A stretch of 64,000 nucleotides of DNA, from positions 302,179-366,178 of the forward strand of contig NZ_JALPRJ010000001.1 in the NCBI RefSeq assembly GCF_030464885.1, given 5' to 3'. This document shows positions 8,065-17,486 of this stretch, piece by piece. A program made the translations under genes and the position numbers. Every line of letters starts with the position of its first letter. The stretch's first letter is position 1. Under the pieces are notes generated by a model that was not told the DNA's origin, made no database searches, and was given only the letters and a program-made list of their open reading frames with translations. This DNA is from Caballeronia sp. SEWSISQ10-4 2 (GTDB taxonomy: Bacteria; Pseudomonadota; Gammaproteobacteria; Burkholderiales; Burkholderiaceae).

Positions 8065-8538
8065 CGACAAGGTTTGGAGATCTTTTCCGTCAACGAAAAA
8101 GTCTGCTTTGGAAAGCAGCATTTGAAGTATAACGGCCCACTATCTCGCAATCATCAACAGATCTGGCAATCATCTATTGCTGTTCTGTCAATAATCGGTT
8201 TTTAGGATTGATGACGTTGCATTTTAACGATACCGCATGTAGCAATTGCGCAACGAACCGCTGTTGACACCCCGCGCCCATCTCCGTCAATCCCCCGCAA
8301 AGCCTTACTGGTAAAGCCTTAGACGGCGTTTATTAATCATTGCCGATCGCAGAATACTTTATTGCGTAAATCGGAATGCCATCGCTGTAACACCGTCTTT
8401 ACACTTCGTCTGATCCGGAAACGACTGTGTCTTCTGTTGGCACATGAAATCACCTGGCAGCGCCTCTCGCAGCGCGTCGAGTGAAGGTTTCCTTCAAGCC
8501 TGGGTTGTCAGACCCAAATTGCTCTCGGAGTTACAAAG
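8065..8538. other. Long porin upstream region
   Basis: No protein gene. Moderately AT-rich with scattered promoter-like hexamers (TTGACA near 8263). It presumably holds the porin promoter and a long 5' UTR, and would also have to contain the promoter of any minus-strand RNA ending at 8037. Confidence 0.4.
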
Positions 8539-9693
8539 ATGAAAAAGACTCTCATGGTCGCCGCCCTGTCGGGCGTATTTGCAACCGCCGCTCACGCTCA
8601 AAGCAGCGTGACGCTGTATGGTTTGATCGACGCTGGCCTGACGTACACGAATAACCAAGGCGGCCAACATAACTTCAAGATGACGAGCGGCTCGGTGAAC
8701 GGCAGCCGTTGGGGCCTGCGCGGCGCTGAAGACCTCGGCGGTGGCCTGAAGGCAATCTTCACGTTGGAAAACGGCTTCAGCATTGCTAACGGCACGCTGG
8801 GTCAAGGTGGTCGTGAGTTCGGCCGTCAGGCATTCGTTGGTCTGTCGAGCACCCAATACGGCGCTGTGACTCTCGGTCGTCAATATGACTCCGTGGTCGA
8901 CTATCTCGGCCCGTTGGCTCTGACCGGCACGCAGTACGGCGGCACGCAGTTCGCACACCCGTTCGACAACGACAACCTCGACAACTCGTTCCGTATCAAC
9001 AACTCGGTCAAGTACCAGAGCGCGAACTACGCTGGCTTCAAGTTCGGCGCACAGTACGGCTTCTCGAACCAGGCTGCTGGCTTCTCGAACAACCGCGCTT
9101 ACAGCGTCGGCGCATCGTATAACTACGGTCCGTTGAACGTTGCTGCAGCTTACTTGCAGTTGAACAACTCGATCACGGGCGCAGGAGCCGCTGCGGCGCT
9201 TTCGAACAGTGGCGGCGCTGTCGCTGGCGACAACACGTTCGTAGCAGGCCTGCAGCGCACGTTCGGTGCTGGCTTGAACTACGCGTTCGGTCCGGCAACG
9301 GTTGGCTTCGTGTTCACGCAAACGAAGCTTGAAAACGCATCTGGTATCTCGGGCGGCGCAATCAGCGCGACCAACGGCGTTGGAATTGGTAACTACGCTC
9401 GCTTTAACAACTATGAGCTGAATGGCCGTTACGCACTGACCCCGGCCCTGAGCCTGGCTGGTGAGTTCACCTACACGGACGCTCGCCTCGATGGCGTGAA
9501 GCCTAAGTTCGAACAGGTCGGCCTGCAAACGGCGTACTCGCTGTCGAAGCGTACGGACGTGTACCTGCAAGGTGAATACGTTCACGCGTCCGACCTGGGC
9601 GGCACCGGCCTTGGCGCTCCGATCACCGGCGTTGGCATGTCGTCGACCCCGAATCAAGTCTCGGCAACGGTTGGCATTCGTCACCGCTTCTAA
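8539..9693 (+). CDS. Outer-membrane porin (Gram-negative general porin family)
   Basis: 384 aa with a 20-residue signal peptide (MKKTLMVAALSGVFATAAHA) and the start of the mature barrel, QSSVTLYGLIDAGLTYTNN, diagnostic of Burkholderia OmpC/Opc-type trimeric porins. Alternating beta strands run throughout and the protein ends GIRHRF with the C-terminal Phe needed for BAM recognition. It forms passive channels for small hydrophilic solutes. A strong terminator follows 28 bp after the stop, so it is monocistronic. Codon use is highly biased, as expected for an abundant protein. Confidence 0.95.
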   Translation: MKKTLMVAALSGVFATAAHAQSSVTLYGLIDAGLTYTNNQGGQHNFKMTSGSVNGSRWGLRGAEDLGGGLKAIFTLENGFSIANGTLGQGGREFGRQAFVGLSSTQYGAVTLGRQYDSVVDYLGPLALTGTQYGGTQFAHPFDNDNLDNSFRINNSVKYQSANYAGFKFGAQYGFSNQAAGFSNNRAYSVGASYNYGPLNVAAAYLQLNNSITGAGAAAALSNSGGAVAGDNTFVAGLQRTFGAGLNYAFGPATVGFVFTQTKLENASGISGGAISATNGVGIGNYARFNNYELNGRYALTPALSLAGEFTYTDARLDGVKPKFEQVGLQTAYSLSKRTDVYLQGEYVHASDLGGTGLGAPITGVGMSSTPNQVSATVGIRHRF

Positions 9694-9720
9694 GTCTTGT
9701 TCGACGTTGTATCGATGTGA

Positions 9721-9749
9721 AAAAGGCGCCGCTTGCGGCGCCTTTTTTT
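9721..9749 (+). terminator. Porin terminator
   Basis: AAGGCGCCGC / GCGGCGCCTT hairpin followed by seven T, 28 bp after the porin stop codon. Confidence 0.9.
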
Positions 9750-9788
9750 CGTCTTGAGTCCCTGCGTTAGTACTTCAGGTCAAGCGCC

Positions 9789-10349
9789 TCAGACCTTCGG
9801 CGGATAACGTACATCGAGGATATCGATTTGCTGGACGCCTGCGGGCGTGTGCAGCGTGACGGTATCGCCGACCTTGGCTTTGAGCAATGCACGGGCGATG
9901 GGCGAGATCCAGCTCACGTGCCCGACATCCAGATTCACCTCGTCGACGCCCACGATTGTCACCGTGTGCACTTCTCCATCGTCGCCGGCGTAATCCACCG
10001 TGGCGCCGAAAAATACCTGGTCGAGATTCTCCTGCCGGCTGCTGTCCACCACTTCCGCCAGGTCGAGCCGCTTCGTCAGGAAGCGAATCCGCCGGTCGAT
10101 CTCCCGCAAGCGCCGCTTGCCATAGATGTAGTCGCCGTTCTCCGACCGGTCGCCATTCGACGCCGCCCAGGAAAGCAGTTTCACGACATCCGGCCGCTCC
10201 GCGTCCAGCAAATGCAGCAGTTCGTCGCGCAGACGCTGGTGTCCTGCGGGCGTGATGTAGTTCTTGGTGCCGAGAGGTACGCCCGGCGGTTGCTCGAGAT
10301 CGAGATCGTCGTCGCTCTCGTCCGATTCTTTGACAAATGCTTTGTTCAT
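9789..10349 (-). CDS. greB: Transcription elongation factor GreB
   Basis: 186 aa. After an acidic N-terminal extension, the coiled-coil begins at ITPAGHQRLRDELLHLL and contains the acidic tip NGDRSENGDYIYGKRRLREIDRR, which enters the RNA polymerase secondary channel to stimulate cleavage of backtracked transcripts. The FKBP-like C-terminal domain ends DILDVRYP. The KRLREIDRR-type sequence and long YIYGK motif favour GreB over GreA. Located near spoT as in other Burkholderia. Confidence 0.93.
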   Translation of the reverse strand: MNKAFVKESDESDDDLDLEQPPGVPLGTKNYITPAGHQRLRDELLHLLDAERPDVVKLLSWAASNGDRSENGDYIYGKRRLREIDRRIRFLTKRLDLAEVVDSSRQENLDQVFFGATVDYAGDDGEVHTVTIVGVDEVNLDVGHVSWISPIARALLKAKVGDTVTLHTPAGVQQIDILDVRYPPKV

Positions 10350-10488
10350 GGTGCAAACCGCTCAAAATAACGTAAAGAGGAGCGAGATAGCTCCTCTGCA
10401 AGGTAACACGAAGGAGATCGGTATTACAGAAATCGAGGCGGAACCCTTCCTTTTTTGGGAGAGCTTGGCTATACTCTTGGTCTCGCGT

Positions 10489-10565
10489 GCGGCTGTAGCT
10501 CAGATGGATAGAGTACTTGGCTACGAACCAAGGGGTCGTGGGTTCGAATCCTGCCAGCCGCACCA
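10489..10565 (+). tRNA. tRNA-Arg (anticodon ACG), copy 1
   Basis: 77-nt cloverleaf: acceptor GCGGCTG/CAGCCGC, anticodon loop with ACG between CTTGG and CCAAG, T arm GGGTTCGAATCC, and an encoded CCA end. Confidence 0.96.
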
Positions 10566-10643
10566 CTTCTTCAAAGCGTTTCAGTTGTTTTGTTTCAAGC
10601 AAGCGTTTCCTGCATCAGCTTTTTGTATTACCCTGCTTCATGC

Positions 10644-10720
10644 GCGGCTGTAGCTCAGATGGATAGAGTACTTGGCTACGAACCAAGGGGTCGTGGGTTC
10701 GAATCCTGCCAGCCGCACCA
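10644..10720 (+). tRNA. tRNA-Arg (anticodon ACG), copy 2
   Basis: Base-for-base identical to the copy 155 bp upstream, including CCA. The spacer between the copies is unrelated to the DNA upstream of copy 1, so only the tRNA itself is duplicated. A terminator follows immediately. Confidence 0.96.
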
Positions 10721-10729
10721 GTTTTAGAA

Positions 10730-10756
10730 GGGCCTTCCTCGCGGAAGGCCCTTTTT
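10730..10756 (+). terminator. tRNA-Arg operon terminator
   Basis: GGGCCTTCC (10730-10738) pairs with GGAAGGCCC (10743-10751) around TCGC, followed by five T. Confidence 0.9.
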
Positions 10757-10815
10757 GTTTGCGCACGGCGTTTGCCGGGCTTCCGAGGGCATAGGCATGC
10801 CAAGCCCAAACCCGC

Positions 10816-11307
10816 TCATTGCCGCGCAGTCGACCCAATATCGCCGATACGTCCGTCCGGCATCGGTGCATCTTCAACCGATGCCGCCGCGCTCTGCTCG
10901 CCCAACGGTTCTGCCCGCCCCCCAAGGAGCATTTGCGAGCGATGCGGGAATTCGTCGTCGACGGTGTCTCCGAACGCGTGCAGCAAAAACGCTCGCAGCA
11001 ACGCAATACGCAGCGACGCTCCGCGCCCTTCCACTTCTGCGCCCGTCTTGCCGAACGTCGCTTTGCACACGACTTCGCCGCGCCCGTGGTCGTTCATTTC
11101 CAGCCGGCACGCGCGCTCGAGCACGGCCGACGCCGCTTCCCACGACGTCGACGGCAGGAATCGCCCGTCCCACGCCCGGCCGCGATCATTCCCGCGGATG
11201 GCGAGGGTCTGGCCGCCATCGGTGAAATGGATTTCGCGGATGAAGTCATGCAGCCCGCGCGCGACCCAGTAGTCGAGCTCGGTGCCTTCCAGTTCTGATG
11301 TTTTCAT
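10816..11307 (-). CDS. NinX-like protein (DUF2591)
   Basis: 163 aa starting MKTSELEGTELDYWVARG, the characteristic opening of phage NinX/DUF2591 proteins (MKTSELTG..LDYWVA). The family occurs in lambdoid phages and as chromosomal copies; its function is unknown. The C-terminal 50 residues are less conserved and Ala/Glu-rich. The start at 11307 is chosen because the motif begins there, although the frame is open further upstream. It lies between the tRNA-Arg pair and spoT, with no other phage genes nearby. Confidence 0.8.
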   Translation of the reverse strand: MKTSELEGTELDYWVARGLHDFIREIHFTDGGQTLAIRGNDRGRAWDGRFLPSTSWEAASAVLERACRLEMNDHGRGEVVCKATFGKTGAEVEGRGASLRIALLRAFLLHAFGDTVDDEFPHRSQMLLGGRAEPLGEQSAAASVEDAPMPDGRIGDIGSTARQ

Positions 11308-11428
11308 AAGTGCCCCTGTGTACGCGAAGTGGTACAGGCACGCAGGTCGCGTTCCGGTGGTGACGATCCAGATCCAGATCCCAGACTCGCCAGCCGCCAC
11401 GCAAAGGTCGGACGTTAAACGTCAAACG

Positions 11429-13849
11429 TTAATAATCGCCGCGTTCGCGATCGATCCGCATGCCGCCTTCAGTGTTGCGATGATGCGGCTCGTCGCTCGG
11501 CCGCTCACGCGCGATGCGCATCACGTCCGGGTTCGTGCGCACGCGCCGCATCACATTCGCCAGATGCACGCGGTCGCTGACCTGGATCACGAAGCGCAAC
11601 ACGGTGGATTCCTGCGTCACGTCCTCGTCCATCGCGATGTGGACAATGTTGGCATCGGCGGACGTGATATCCGCCGCTACGCGGGCGAATACGCCCTTCG
11701 ACGTGCTCACGAGCACCTTGATGGAGACGTCAAAGAGACGGCCCGGTTGCGGCGCCCAGGCCACGTCGATCCAGCGGCCCGGGTCGCGCTTGTGAATCCG
11801 CTGCGCGACGCGACATTCGGTGGTGTGGATCGCCATGCCCAGCCCGATGCCGATGTAACCCATGATGTCGTCGCCGGGAATCGGGCGGCAGCACGCGGAC
11901 AATTGCACCGACATACCTTCAGTACCGGTGATCACGACCGGCGGGGCGGTATTCGTGCTGAAGCTCTCGCGCGGGGAATCGTCGTCGTCGCGGCCCGTCA
12001 TCAGCACTTCGATACGCTTCGCCATCACGGCGGCCACGCGCCGGCCAAGGCCAATATCCGCGAAAATCTCCTGACGGCTCTTGTTGCCCGTCCATTGCGC
12101 CAGCTTTTCCCAGGCTTCCGGCGTCACTTCCGACAACGCCAGCCCATAGCCCTTAAGGCTTTGATCGACGAGCCGTTCGCCTAGCTGCACCGATTCGTTC
12201 AGCCGCATCGTCTTCAGATAGTGGCGAATGGCCGAACGCGCCTTGCCGGTGCGCACAAAGCCGAGCCACGCGGGATTCGGCTTGGAATACGGCGCGGTAA
12301 TCACTTCCACGATATCGCCGCTCTTCAACTCGGTCCGCAGCGGCAACAACTCGTTATTGATCTTCACCGCGACGCATTGATTGCCGAGGTCGCTGTGAAT
12401 GGAATACGCAAAATCCAACGCCGTCGCGCCGCGCGGCAGCGGCATGATTTTCGACTTCGGCGTGAAGACGTAGACCGCATCGGGGAACAGATCGATCTTG
12501 ACGTGTTCGAGGAATTCGCTCGAATCCCCGGCTTCGCTTTGAATGTCGAGCAGCGACTTCAACCATTGATGCGCGCGCTTTTGCACGTCGTTCAGATCCG
12601 CGCCGCCATTCTTGTAGAGCCAATGCGCGGCCACACCCGCTTCCGCGATTTCATGCATCTTGCGCGTGCGGATCTGGAATTCGATCGGCGCGCCGAACGG
12701 ACCGACCAGCGTGGTGTGCAGCGACTGATAGCCGTTCACCTTCGGAATGGCGATGTAATCCTTGAACTTGCCTGGCACCGGCTTGTAGAGCGCATGCAGC
12801 GCGCCAATGCAGGTGTAGCACTCCAGCGCGCTGTCTACCACCACGCGAAAGCCATAGACGTCGAGCACTTGCGAGAACGACAACTGCTTGTCGCGCATCT
12901 TCTTGTAGATGCTGAAGATGGTTTTCTCGCGGCCGGTGACGTCGGCCTTGATTTTCGCGTCCGCGATCGTGCGCTGAACCGCTTCCAGGATCTTGCCCAC
13001 CACTTCGCGCCGATTGCCACGTGCGGCTTTCACAGCGCGCTCGAGCGTGGCGTACCTGTGCGGATTGAAGTTCGCGAAGCTCAGGTCCTGCAGCTCTCGA
13101 TACGTGTTGTTCAACCCGAGCCGATGCGCGATAGGCGCATAGATGTCGATGGTTTCGCGGGCCACGCGACGCCGCTTTTCAGGTGGCACCGCGCCGAGCG
13201 TGCGCATGTTGTGCAGCCTGTCCGCCAGCTTCACGAGAATCACGCGCACGTCGCGCGCCATGGCGAGCAGCATCTTGCGGAAATTTTCCGCCTGCGCTTC
13301 CTCGCGATTGCGAAACTCCATCTTGTCCAGCTTCGACAAGCCATCGACGAGTTCTGCGACCTTCGGACCGAAACGCTCCGCGATCTCGGTCTTCGTCACG
13401 CCCTGATCTTCGATCACGTCATGCAGCAACGCCGCCATGATCGATTGATCGTCGAGTTTCCAGCTCGCGCAGATTTCCGCGACCGCCACCGGATGCGTGA
13501 TGTACGGCTCACCGCTCTGACGATATTGCCCGAGATGGGCTTCATCGCTGAAATGGAAAGCCAGCTTGACCTGCTTGATTTCTTCCGGCGAAAGATACGC
13601 GGCCAGCTCAGTGGTCAGTTTCGCAATGGAAACGACGTCGTGGCGGCGCGGCTTTTCCGGCGTGGCGGTCGGCCCGAACAGATGGCGAAACGATTGTTCG
13701 AGAACCGCGTCAATGTACTTGCGCGCGGCCGATGGCGAATCGGCGTCATGAGCGTTGTCATGATCGTGCGCGTGGTTTTCGCTGTGAGGCTCAGTACCAA
13801 GGACGTCGTGATGCGGGTCCACAGAGACGGACGATGGAACAGGATTCAT
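11429..13849 (-). CDS. spoT: Bifunctional (p)ppGpp synthetase/hydrolase (RelA/SpoT homologue)
   Basis: 806 aa. After a His/Asp-rich N-terminal extension of about 75 residues comes the HD hydrolase domain (YITHPVAVAEI, AALLHDVIEDQ, LVKLADRLHNM), the synthetase domain (GREKTIFSIYKKM, YGFRVVVDS), a TGS domain (VYVFTPKSKIMPLPRGATALDFAY) and a C-terminal ACT domain. The intact HD motif predicts hydrolase activity. It makes and degrades the stringent-response alarmone. The gene follows rpoZ and gmk in the conserved gmk-rpoZ-spoT order. Confidence 0.97.
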   Translation of the reverse strand: MNPVPSSVSVDPHHDVLGTEPHSENHAHDHDNAHDADSPSAARKYIDAVLEQSFRHLFGPTATPEKPRRHDVVSIAKLTTELAAYLSPEEIKQVKLAFHFSDEAHLGQYRQSGEPYITHPVAVAEICASWKLDDQSIMAALLHDVIEDQGVTKTEIAERFGPKVAELVDGLSKLDKMEFRNREEAQAENFRKMLLAMARDVRVILVKLADRLHNMRTLGAVPPEKRRRVARETIDIYAPIAHRLGLNNTYRELQDLSFANFNPHRYATLERAVKAARGNRREVVGKILEAVQRTIADAKIKADVTGREKTIFSIYKKMRDKQLSFSQVLDVYGFRVVVDSALECYTCIGALHALYKPVPGKFKDYIAIPKVNGYQSLHTTLVGPFGAPIEFQIRTRKMHEIAEAGVAAHWLYKNGGADLNDVQKRAHQWLKSLLDIQSEAGDSSEFLEHVKIDLFPDAVYVFTPKSKIMPLPRGATALDFAYSIHSDLGNQCVAVKINNELLPLRTELKSGDIVEVITAPYSKPNPAWLGFVRTGKARSAIRHYLKTMRLNESVQLGERLVDQSLKGYGLALSEVTPEAWEKLAQWTGNKSRQEIFADIGLGRRVAAVMAKRIEVLMTGRDDDDSPRESFSTNTAPPVVITGTEGMSVQLSACCRPIPGDDIMGYIGIGLGMAIHTTECRVAQRIHKRDPGRWIDVAWAPQPGRLFDVSIKVLVSTSKGVFARVAADITSADANIVHIAMDEDVTQESTVLRFVIQVSDRVHLANVMRRVRTNPDVMRIARERPSDEPHHRNTEGGMRIDRERGDY

Positions 13850-13935
13850 GGTCGCCTCCGTGGTTGGCTGACGCGGTTAGTGACAATGCGCGTAGACGTC
13901 CGGGCCGGTAACGGTGAACTGAGCGGAACCGAGAC

Positions 13936-14139
13936 TCAGACCGGGACCTTCTTGAGCATTTCGACGCCGACATGGCCGGCTGCGATTTCACGCAGCGCAA
14001 CAACAGTCGGTTTGTCGCGGCTTTCGATCTTCGGCGTATGGCCTTGAGCGAGCTGACGCGCGCGATACGTCGCTGCGAGCGCGAGCTCGAAGCGGTTGGG
14101 GATCATTTTCAGACAGTCTTCGACGGTGATGCGGGCCAT
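13936..14139 (-). CDS. rpoZ: RNA polymerase omega subunit
   Basis: 67 aa, [30 protein letters not shown]..., matching the omega family over its full length. It aids RNA polymerase assembly and forms part of a ppGpp-binding site, fitting its position between gmk and spoT. It lies 57 bp downstream of gmk. Confidence 0.97.
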   Translation of the reverse strand: MARITVEDCLKMIPNRFELALAATYRARQLAQGHTPKIESRDKPTVVALREIAAGHVGVEMLKKVPV

Positions 14140-14196
14140 GGTTGATTCCTTCTCGATATGTTCTTCATTCTACCTTATGTGACCGGAAAGCCCCGT

Positions 14197-14862
14197 TCAC
14201 TCGGCGTGCGGCGAGTGTATGCCTAACTCGACAAACAACTGCGTATGACGGGCGTACTGCGAGCCGAAACGCAGCCGTGTGGCCGCGACGAGGCATTGCA
14301 GTTCAGCGAGCGCGCGCTCGAAGTTCTCGTTGATCAGCACGTATTCCGCTTCCGGCGCATGTGCCATCTCGCTGCCTGCAGCCAGCAAACGGCGCACGAT
14401 CACGTTCGGTGCATCCTGGCCGCGCTTCTTCAAACGATCTTCCAGTGCATCCAGCGACGGCGGAAGAATGAAGATTTCCACCGCGTTGCGAAAGCGTTTC
14501 TTGACCTGTTGCGCGCCTTGCCAGTCGATTTCAAGCAGCACGTCATGGCCGCTTTTCATCTGCTCTTCAATCCATACGCGCGACGTAGCGTAGTAATTGC
14601 CGTGCACTTCCGCGCTTTCGAGGAATTCGCCTGCAGCGTGGCGCGCCATGAAGTCATCGACGGAAGCGAAATGGTATTGAACACCGTTTTGCTCGCCCGG
14701 ACGCGGTTCGCGCGTCGTGTACGAGACGGACAGGCGGATCGCCGGATCTTGCGCGAGGAGCGCGTTGACGAGCGTCGACTTGCCCGCACCCGACGGCGCC
14801 ACGACCATGAACAGGTTGCCCGGATAAACCCCGGCGTAGGTGTTGCGTTGAGCGTTGTTCAT
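14197..14862 (-). CDS. gmk: Guanylate kinase
   Basis: 221 aa. P-loop [12 protein letters not shown] near residue 25, then [21 protein letters not shown] and the GMP-binding/lid region. It phosphorylates GMP to GDP, supplying GTP and (p)ppGpp synthesis. It starts 7 bp after the yicC stop in a tight operon. Confidence 0.96.
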   Translation of the reverse strand: MNNAQRNTYAGVYPGNLFMVVAPSGAGKSTLVNALLAQDPAIRLSVSYTTREPRPGEQNGVQYHFASVDDFMARHAAGEFLESAEVHGNYYATSRVWIEEQMKSGHDVLLEIDWQGAQQVKKRFRNAVEIFILPPSLDALEDRLKKRGQDAPNVIVRRLLAAGSEMAHAPEAEYVLINENFERALAELQCLVAATRLRFGSQYARHTQLFVELGIHSPHAE

Positions 14863-14869
14863 AGCAGCG

Positions 14870-15802
14870 TTACTCCAGGTTTTGCACTTGCTCGCGCATC
14901 TGTTCGATGAGCAATTTGAGCGTCATCGACGAATCAGCGAGTTCTTTCGCCGCCGCCTTCGACCCGAGCGTGTTCGCTTCGCGATTCAGCTCCTGCATCA
15001 TGAAATCGAGCCGCTTGCCCACTTTTCCGCCCTTTTGCAGCACATGGCGCGTTTCCGAGAGATGCGCGGCGAGGCGTTGCAATTCTTCGGTGATGTCGAT
15101 ACGGATGCCGTACATGGTCACTTCCTGGCGAATCCGTTCCGCGATTTCCTCGCGCGGAATGCTGGTTTGCGTGCCTTCCGGCGATGCAATCCCCAACGCA
15201 TCCTGCAAACGCTCCACGATTTTCTGCTGATGTTTCGTGATCAGTTCCGGCACGAGCGGCGTGACGCGCGCAACGATGGCTTCCATCTCCGTCACGTTCG
15301 CGATCAGCACGGCGGCGAGCGCGGCGCCTTCGCGGGCGCGGACATCGATGAGTTCGGTGATTGCCTGCTTGCCGCACGCCAGCACGGCGTCGCGCAAGGT
15401 TTCCGCCGACACCCCGCTCTCCGACAAAATGCCCGGCCAGCGCAGGATTTCACCGGTGCGCATGCGTTCGGCATCGGGGAAAATATCCAGCACCGAGCGC
15501 TCGAGCGCGGCGAGTTGCGACAGCGCATCGCGATTGAGCACGCCGGCAATGGTGGTCTGCTCCGCGCGATTCAGGTTGATGCGGATATCGACCTTGCCGC
15601 GCGAGAGCTTGTTCATCAGCATTTCACGCAATTGCGGCTCGCAGACGCGCACGTCCTCGGGCATGCGGAAATTCATGTCGAGAAAGCGCGAATTCACCGT
15701 GCGCAACTCCACCGATACCCCCACGCCCGAACCATTGGCGCCCGCGCCGTCAGACGCGACTTCGCGCGTTGCGCTGGCGTAGCCTGTCATGCTGTAGATC
15801 AT
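14870..15802 (-). CDS. yicC: YicC-family endoribonuclease
   Basis: 310 aa from [14 protein letters not shown], the canonical YicC N-terminus, to the DUF1732 C-terminus ([25 protein letters not shown]...[19 protein letters not shown]). YicC proteins are hexameric RNases implicated in small-RNA turnover in E. coli. A short low-complexity insert ([10 protein letters not shown]) near residue 20 is unusual but keeps frame. The start at 15802 is set by the conserved motif; the frame continues upstream without homology. Confidence 0.92.
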   Translation of the reverse strand: MIYSMTGYASATREVASDGAGANGSGVGVSVELRTVNSRFLDMNFRMPEDVRVCEPQLREMLMNKLSRGKVDIRINLNRAEQTTIAGVLNRDALSQLAALERSVLDIFPDAERMRTGEILRWPGILSESGVSAETLRDAVLACGKQAITELIDVRAREGAALAAVLIANVTEMEAIVARVTPLVPELITKHQQKIVERLQDALGIASPEGTQTSIPREEIAERIRQEVTMYGIRIDITEELQRLAAHLSETRHVLQKGGKVGKRLDFMMQELNREANTLGSKAAAKELADSSMTLKLLIEQMREQVQNLE

Positions 15803-15837
15803 TGTTGCGTCCGTAATTGAAGGCCATGGCGCTTTTT

Positions 15838-15858
15838 GCTGCTTGCTGCTTGCTGCTT
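15838..15858. repeat. Heptanucleotide tandem repeat
   Basis: Three perfect copies of GCTGCTT in the yicC/rph divergent intergenic region, a potential slippage microsatellite near the yicC promoter. Confidence 0.7.
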
Positions 15859-16117
15859 GCGCCGCACGGCCAGTTCGCTTCGAAACGCCCGGTATGAAGC
15901 TGCACGAAATGGCAGGCAATGTTGGCCGGGCGAGGAAGCTGGCATTATCCCATTTTTGCCGATCCCGCCCGGGGAATACGTTGCCGCTGTGACGGCTACA
16001 GGAGGCTGCCCCGGACGCTCACCCCGATTGCGGATAAAATTTGTGCTTTGGCGCGGCTTTTTCGCGTTCGCGCCAGGCCTCCCTTTCATTGCATTTCCTT
16101 CACCTTGTGCGCCCTTC

Positions 16118-16879
16118 ATGACCGACTCCACGTTGCCCCCGTCCGCCCCGTTCACCCGCCCGAGCGGCCGTCGCGCGGACCAATTGCGCGACGTGCGCAT
16201 CACGCGGCATTACACGAAGCATGCGGAAGGTTCAGTTCTCGTCGAATTCGGCGACACCAAGGTGATCTGCACCGCGAGCATCTCCGAGCGCGTGCCTGAA
16301 TTTTTGCGCGGACGCGACCAGGGCTGGCTCACCGCCGAATACGGCATGCTGCCGCGCGCAACCAACACCCGCAACGACCGCGAAGCCGCACGCGGCAAGC
16401 AAACCGGGCGCACGCAGGAAATCCAGCGTCTGATCGGGCGCGCGCTGCGTTCCGTGTTCGATCTCAACAAGCTGGGCCCACGCACGCTGCACATCGATTG
16501 CGACGTGATCCAGGCCGATGGCGGCACGCGCACGGCAAGCATCACGGGCGCGTTCGTCGCGGCTCACGACGCGGTCGCGAAGCTGCTTGCTGCCGGCAGA
16601 CTCGCAGAATCGCCGATCAATCAATTTGTCGCGGCGATCTCGGTCGGCGTGTACAACGGCCAGCCGGTGCTCGATCTCGACTACGACGAAGACTCGCAGT
16701 GCGATACCGACATGAACGTCGTGATGACCGGCGCAGGCGGTTTCGTGGAAGTACAGGGAACGGCCGAAGGCGTGCCGTTCACGCGTGCCGAAATGAACGC
16801 GCTGATGGACCTGGCGCAAAGTGGTATCGAAACGTTGATCGCGAAGCAGAAGGTCGCGCTGGAGTTGCTCAGTGTCTGA
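16118..16879 (+). CDS. rph: Ribonuclease PH
   Basis: 253 aa. Conserved N-terminus [19 protein letters not shown], then the phosphorolytic core [40 protein letters not shown] and [19 protein letters not shown] with the catalytic Asp pair. It trims 3' ends of tRNA precursors using phosphate. It overlaps the start of rdgB by 8 bp. The ATG at 16118 begins just before the family N-terminus. Confidence 0.96.
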   Translation: MTDSTLPPSAPFTRPSGRRADQLRDVRITRHYTKHAEGSVLVEFGDTKVICTASISERVPEFLRGRDQGWLTAEYGMLPRATNTRNDREAARGKQTGRTQEIQRLIGRALRSVFDLNKLGPRTLHIDCDVIQADGGTRTASITGAFVAAHDAVAKLLAAGRLAESPINQFVAAISVGVYNGQPVLDLDYDEDSQCDTDMNVVMTGAGGFVEVQGTAEGVPFTRAEMNALMDLAQSGIETLIAKQKVALELLSV

Positions 16880-17486
16880 TCCCGCCTTGAAACGCGTCGT
16901 ACTCGCGTCGAATAATGCCGGCAAATTGCGCGAGTTTGCAGCGCTGCTGAACACAGCCGGCATGGAATTGATCACGCAGGGCGAGCTGGGCGTGTCCGAG
17001 GCCGAGGAACCGCACGTGACGTTCGTCGAGAATGCGCTTGCAAAGGCGCGCCATGCATCGGCGGCGACGGGATTGCCGGCGCTCGCCGACGACTCGGGTC
17101 TCTGCGTGCATGCGCTGCGCGGCGCGCCGGGCGTGTATTCGGCGCGTTATGCGTCGCTCAACGGTGGCGAGAAAAGCGATGCCGCGAACAATGCGCGGCT
17201 CGTGAAGGATCTCGCTCGTGAATCAGATAGGCGCGCCTATTTCTTCTCCGTGCTCGTGCTGGTGCGTCATGCAGCGGACCCCGAACCGCTGATCGCGGAA
17301 GGCCGCTGGCACGGCGAAGTCATCGATACCCCGCGCGGTGCGAACGGCTTTGGTTATGACGCGCATTTCCTGGTGCCATCGCTTGGAAAAACTGCTGCCG
17401 AGCTCGATCCCGCGGTGAAAAATGCCAACAGCCATCGGGCGATTGCGCTTCGTCATCTGCTCGAGCGGCTCAAGGGCATATCGTGA
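16872..17486 (+). CDS. rdgB: Non-canonical purine NTP pyrophosphatase (RdgB/HAM1)
   Basis: 204 aa. [13 protein letters not shown] at the N-terminus, [13 protein letters not shown] and [15 protein letters not shown] are the HAM1 signatures, followed by [14 protein letters not shown]. It hydrolyses ITP, dITP and XTP to monophosphates, keeping deaminated purines out of nucleic acids. Overlaps rph at its start and hemW by GTGA at its end. Confidence 0.96.
   Translation: MSDPALKRVVLASNNAGKLREFAALLNTAGMELITQGELGVSEAEEPHVTFVENALAKARHASAATGLPALADDSGLCVHALRGAPGVYSARYASLNGGEKSDAANNARLVKDLARESDRRAYFFSVLVLVRHAADPEPLIAEGRWHGEVIDTPRGANGFGYDAHFLVPSLGKTAAELDPAVKNANSHRAIALRHLLERLKGIS

Noticed and set aside
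8494..9684. 396-aa minus-strand frame opposite the porin gene
   Set aside because: Shadow caused by strong porin codon bias; Val/Arg/Ala-rich with no family.
12221..14047. 608-aa plus-strand frame opposite spoT and rpoZ
   Set aside because: Antisense shadow of well-conserved SpoT and omega; composition is Arg/His-rich.
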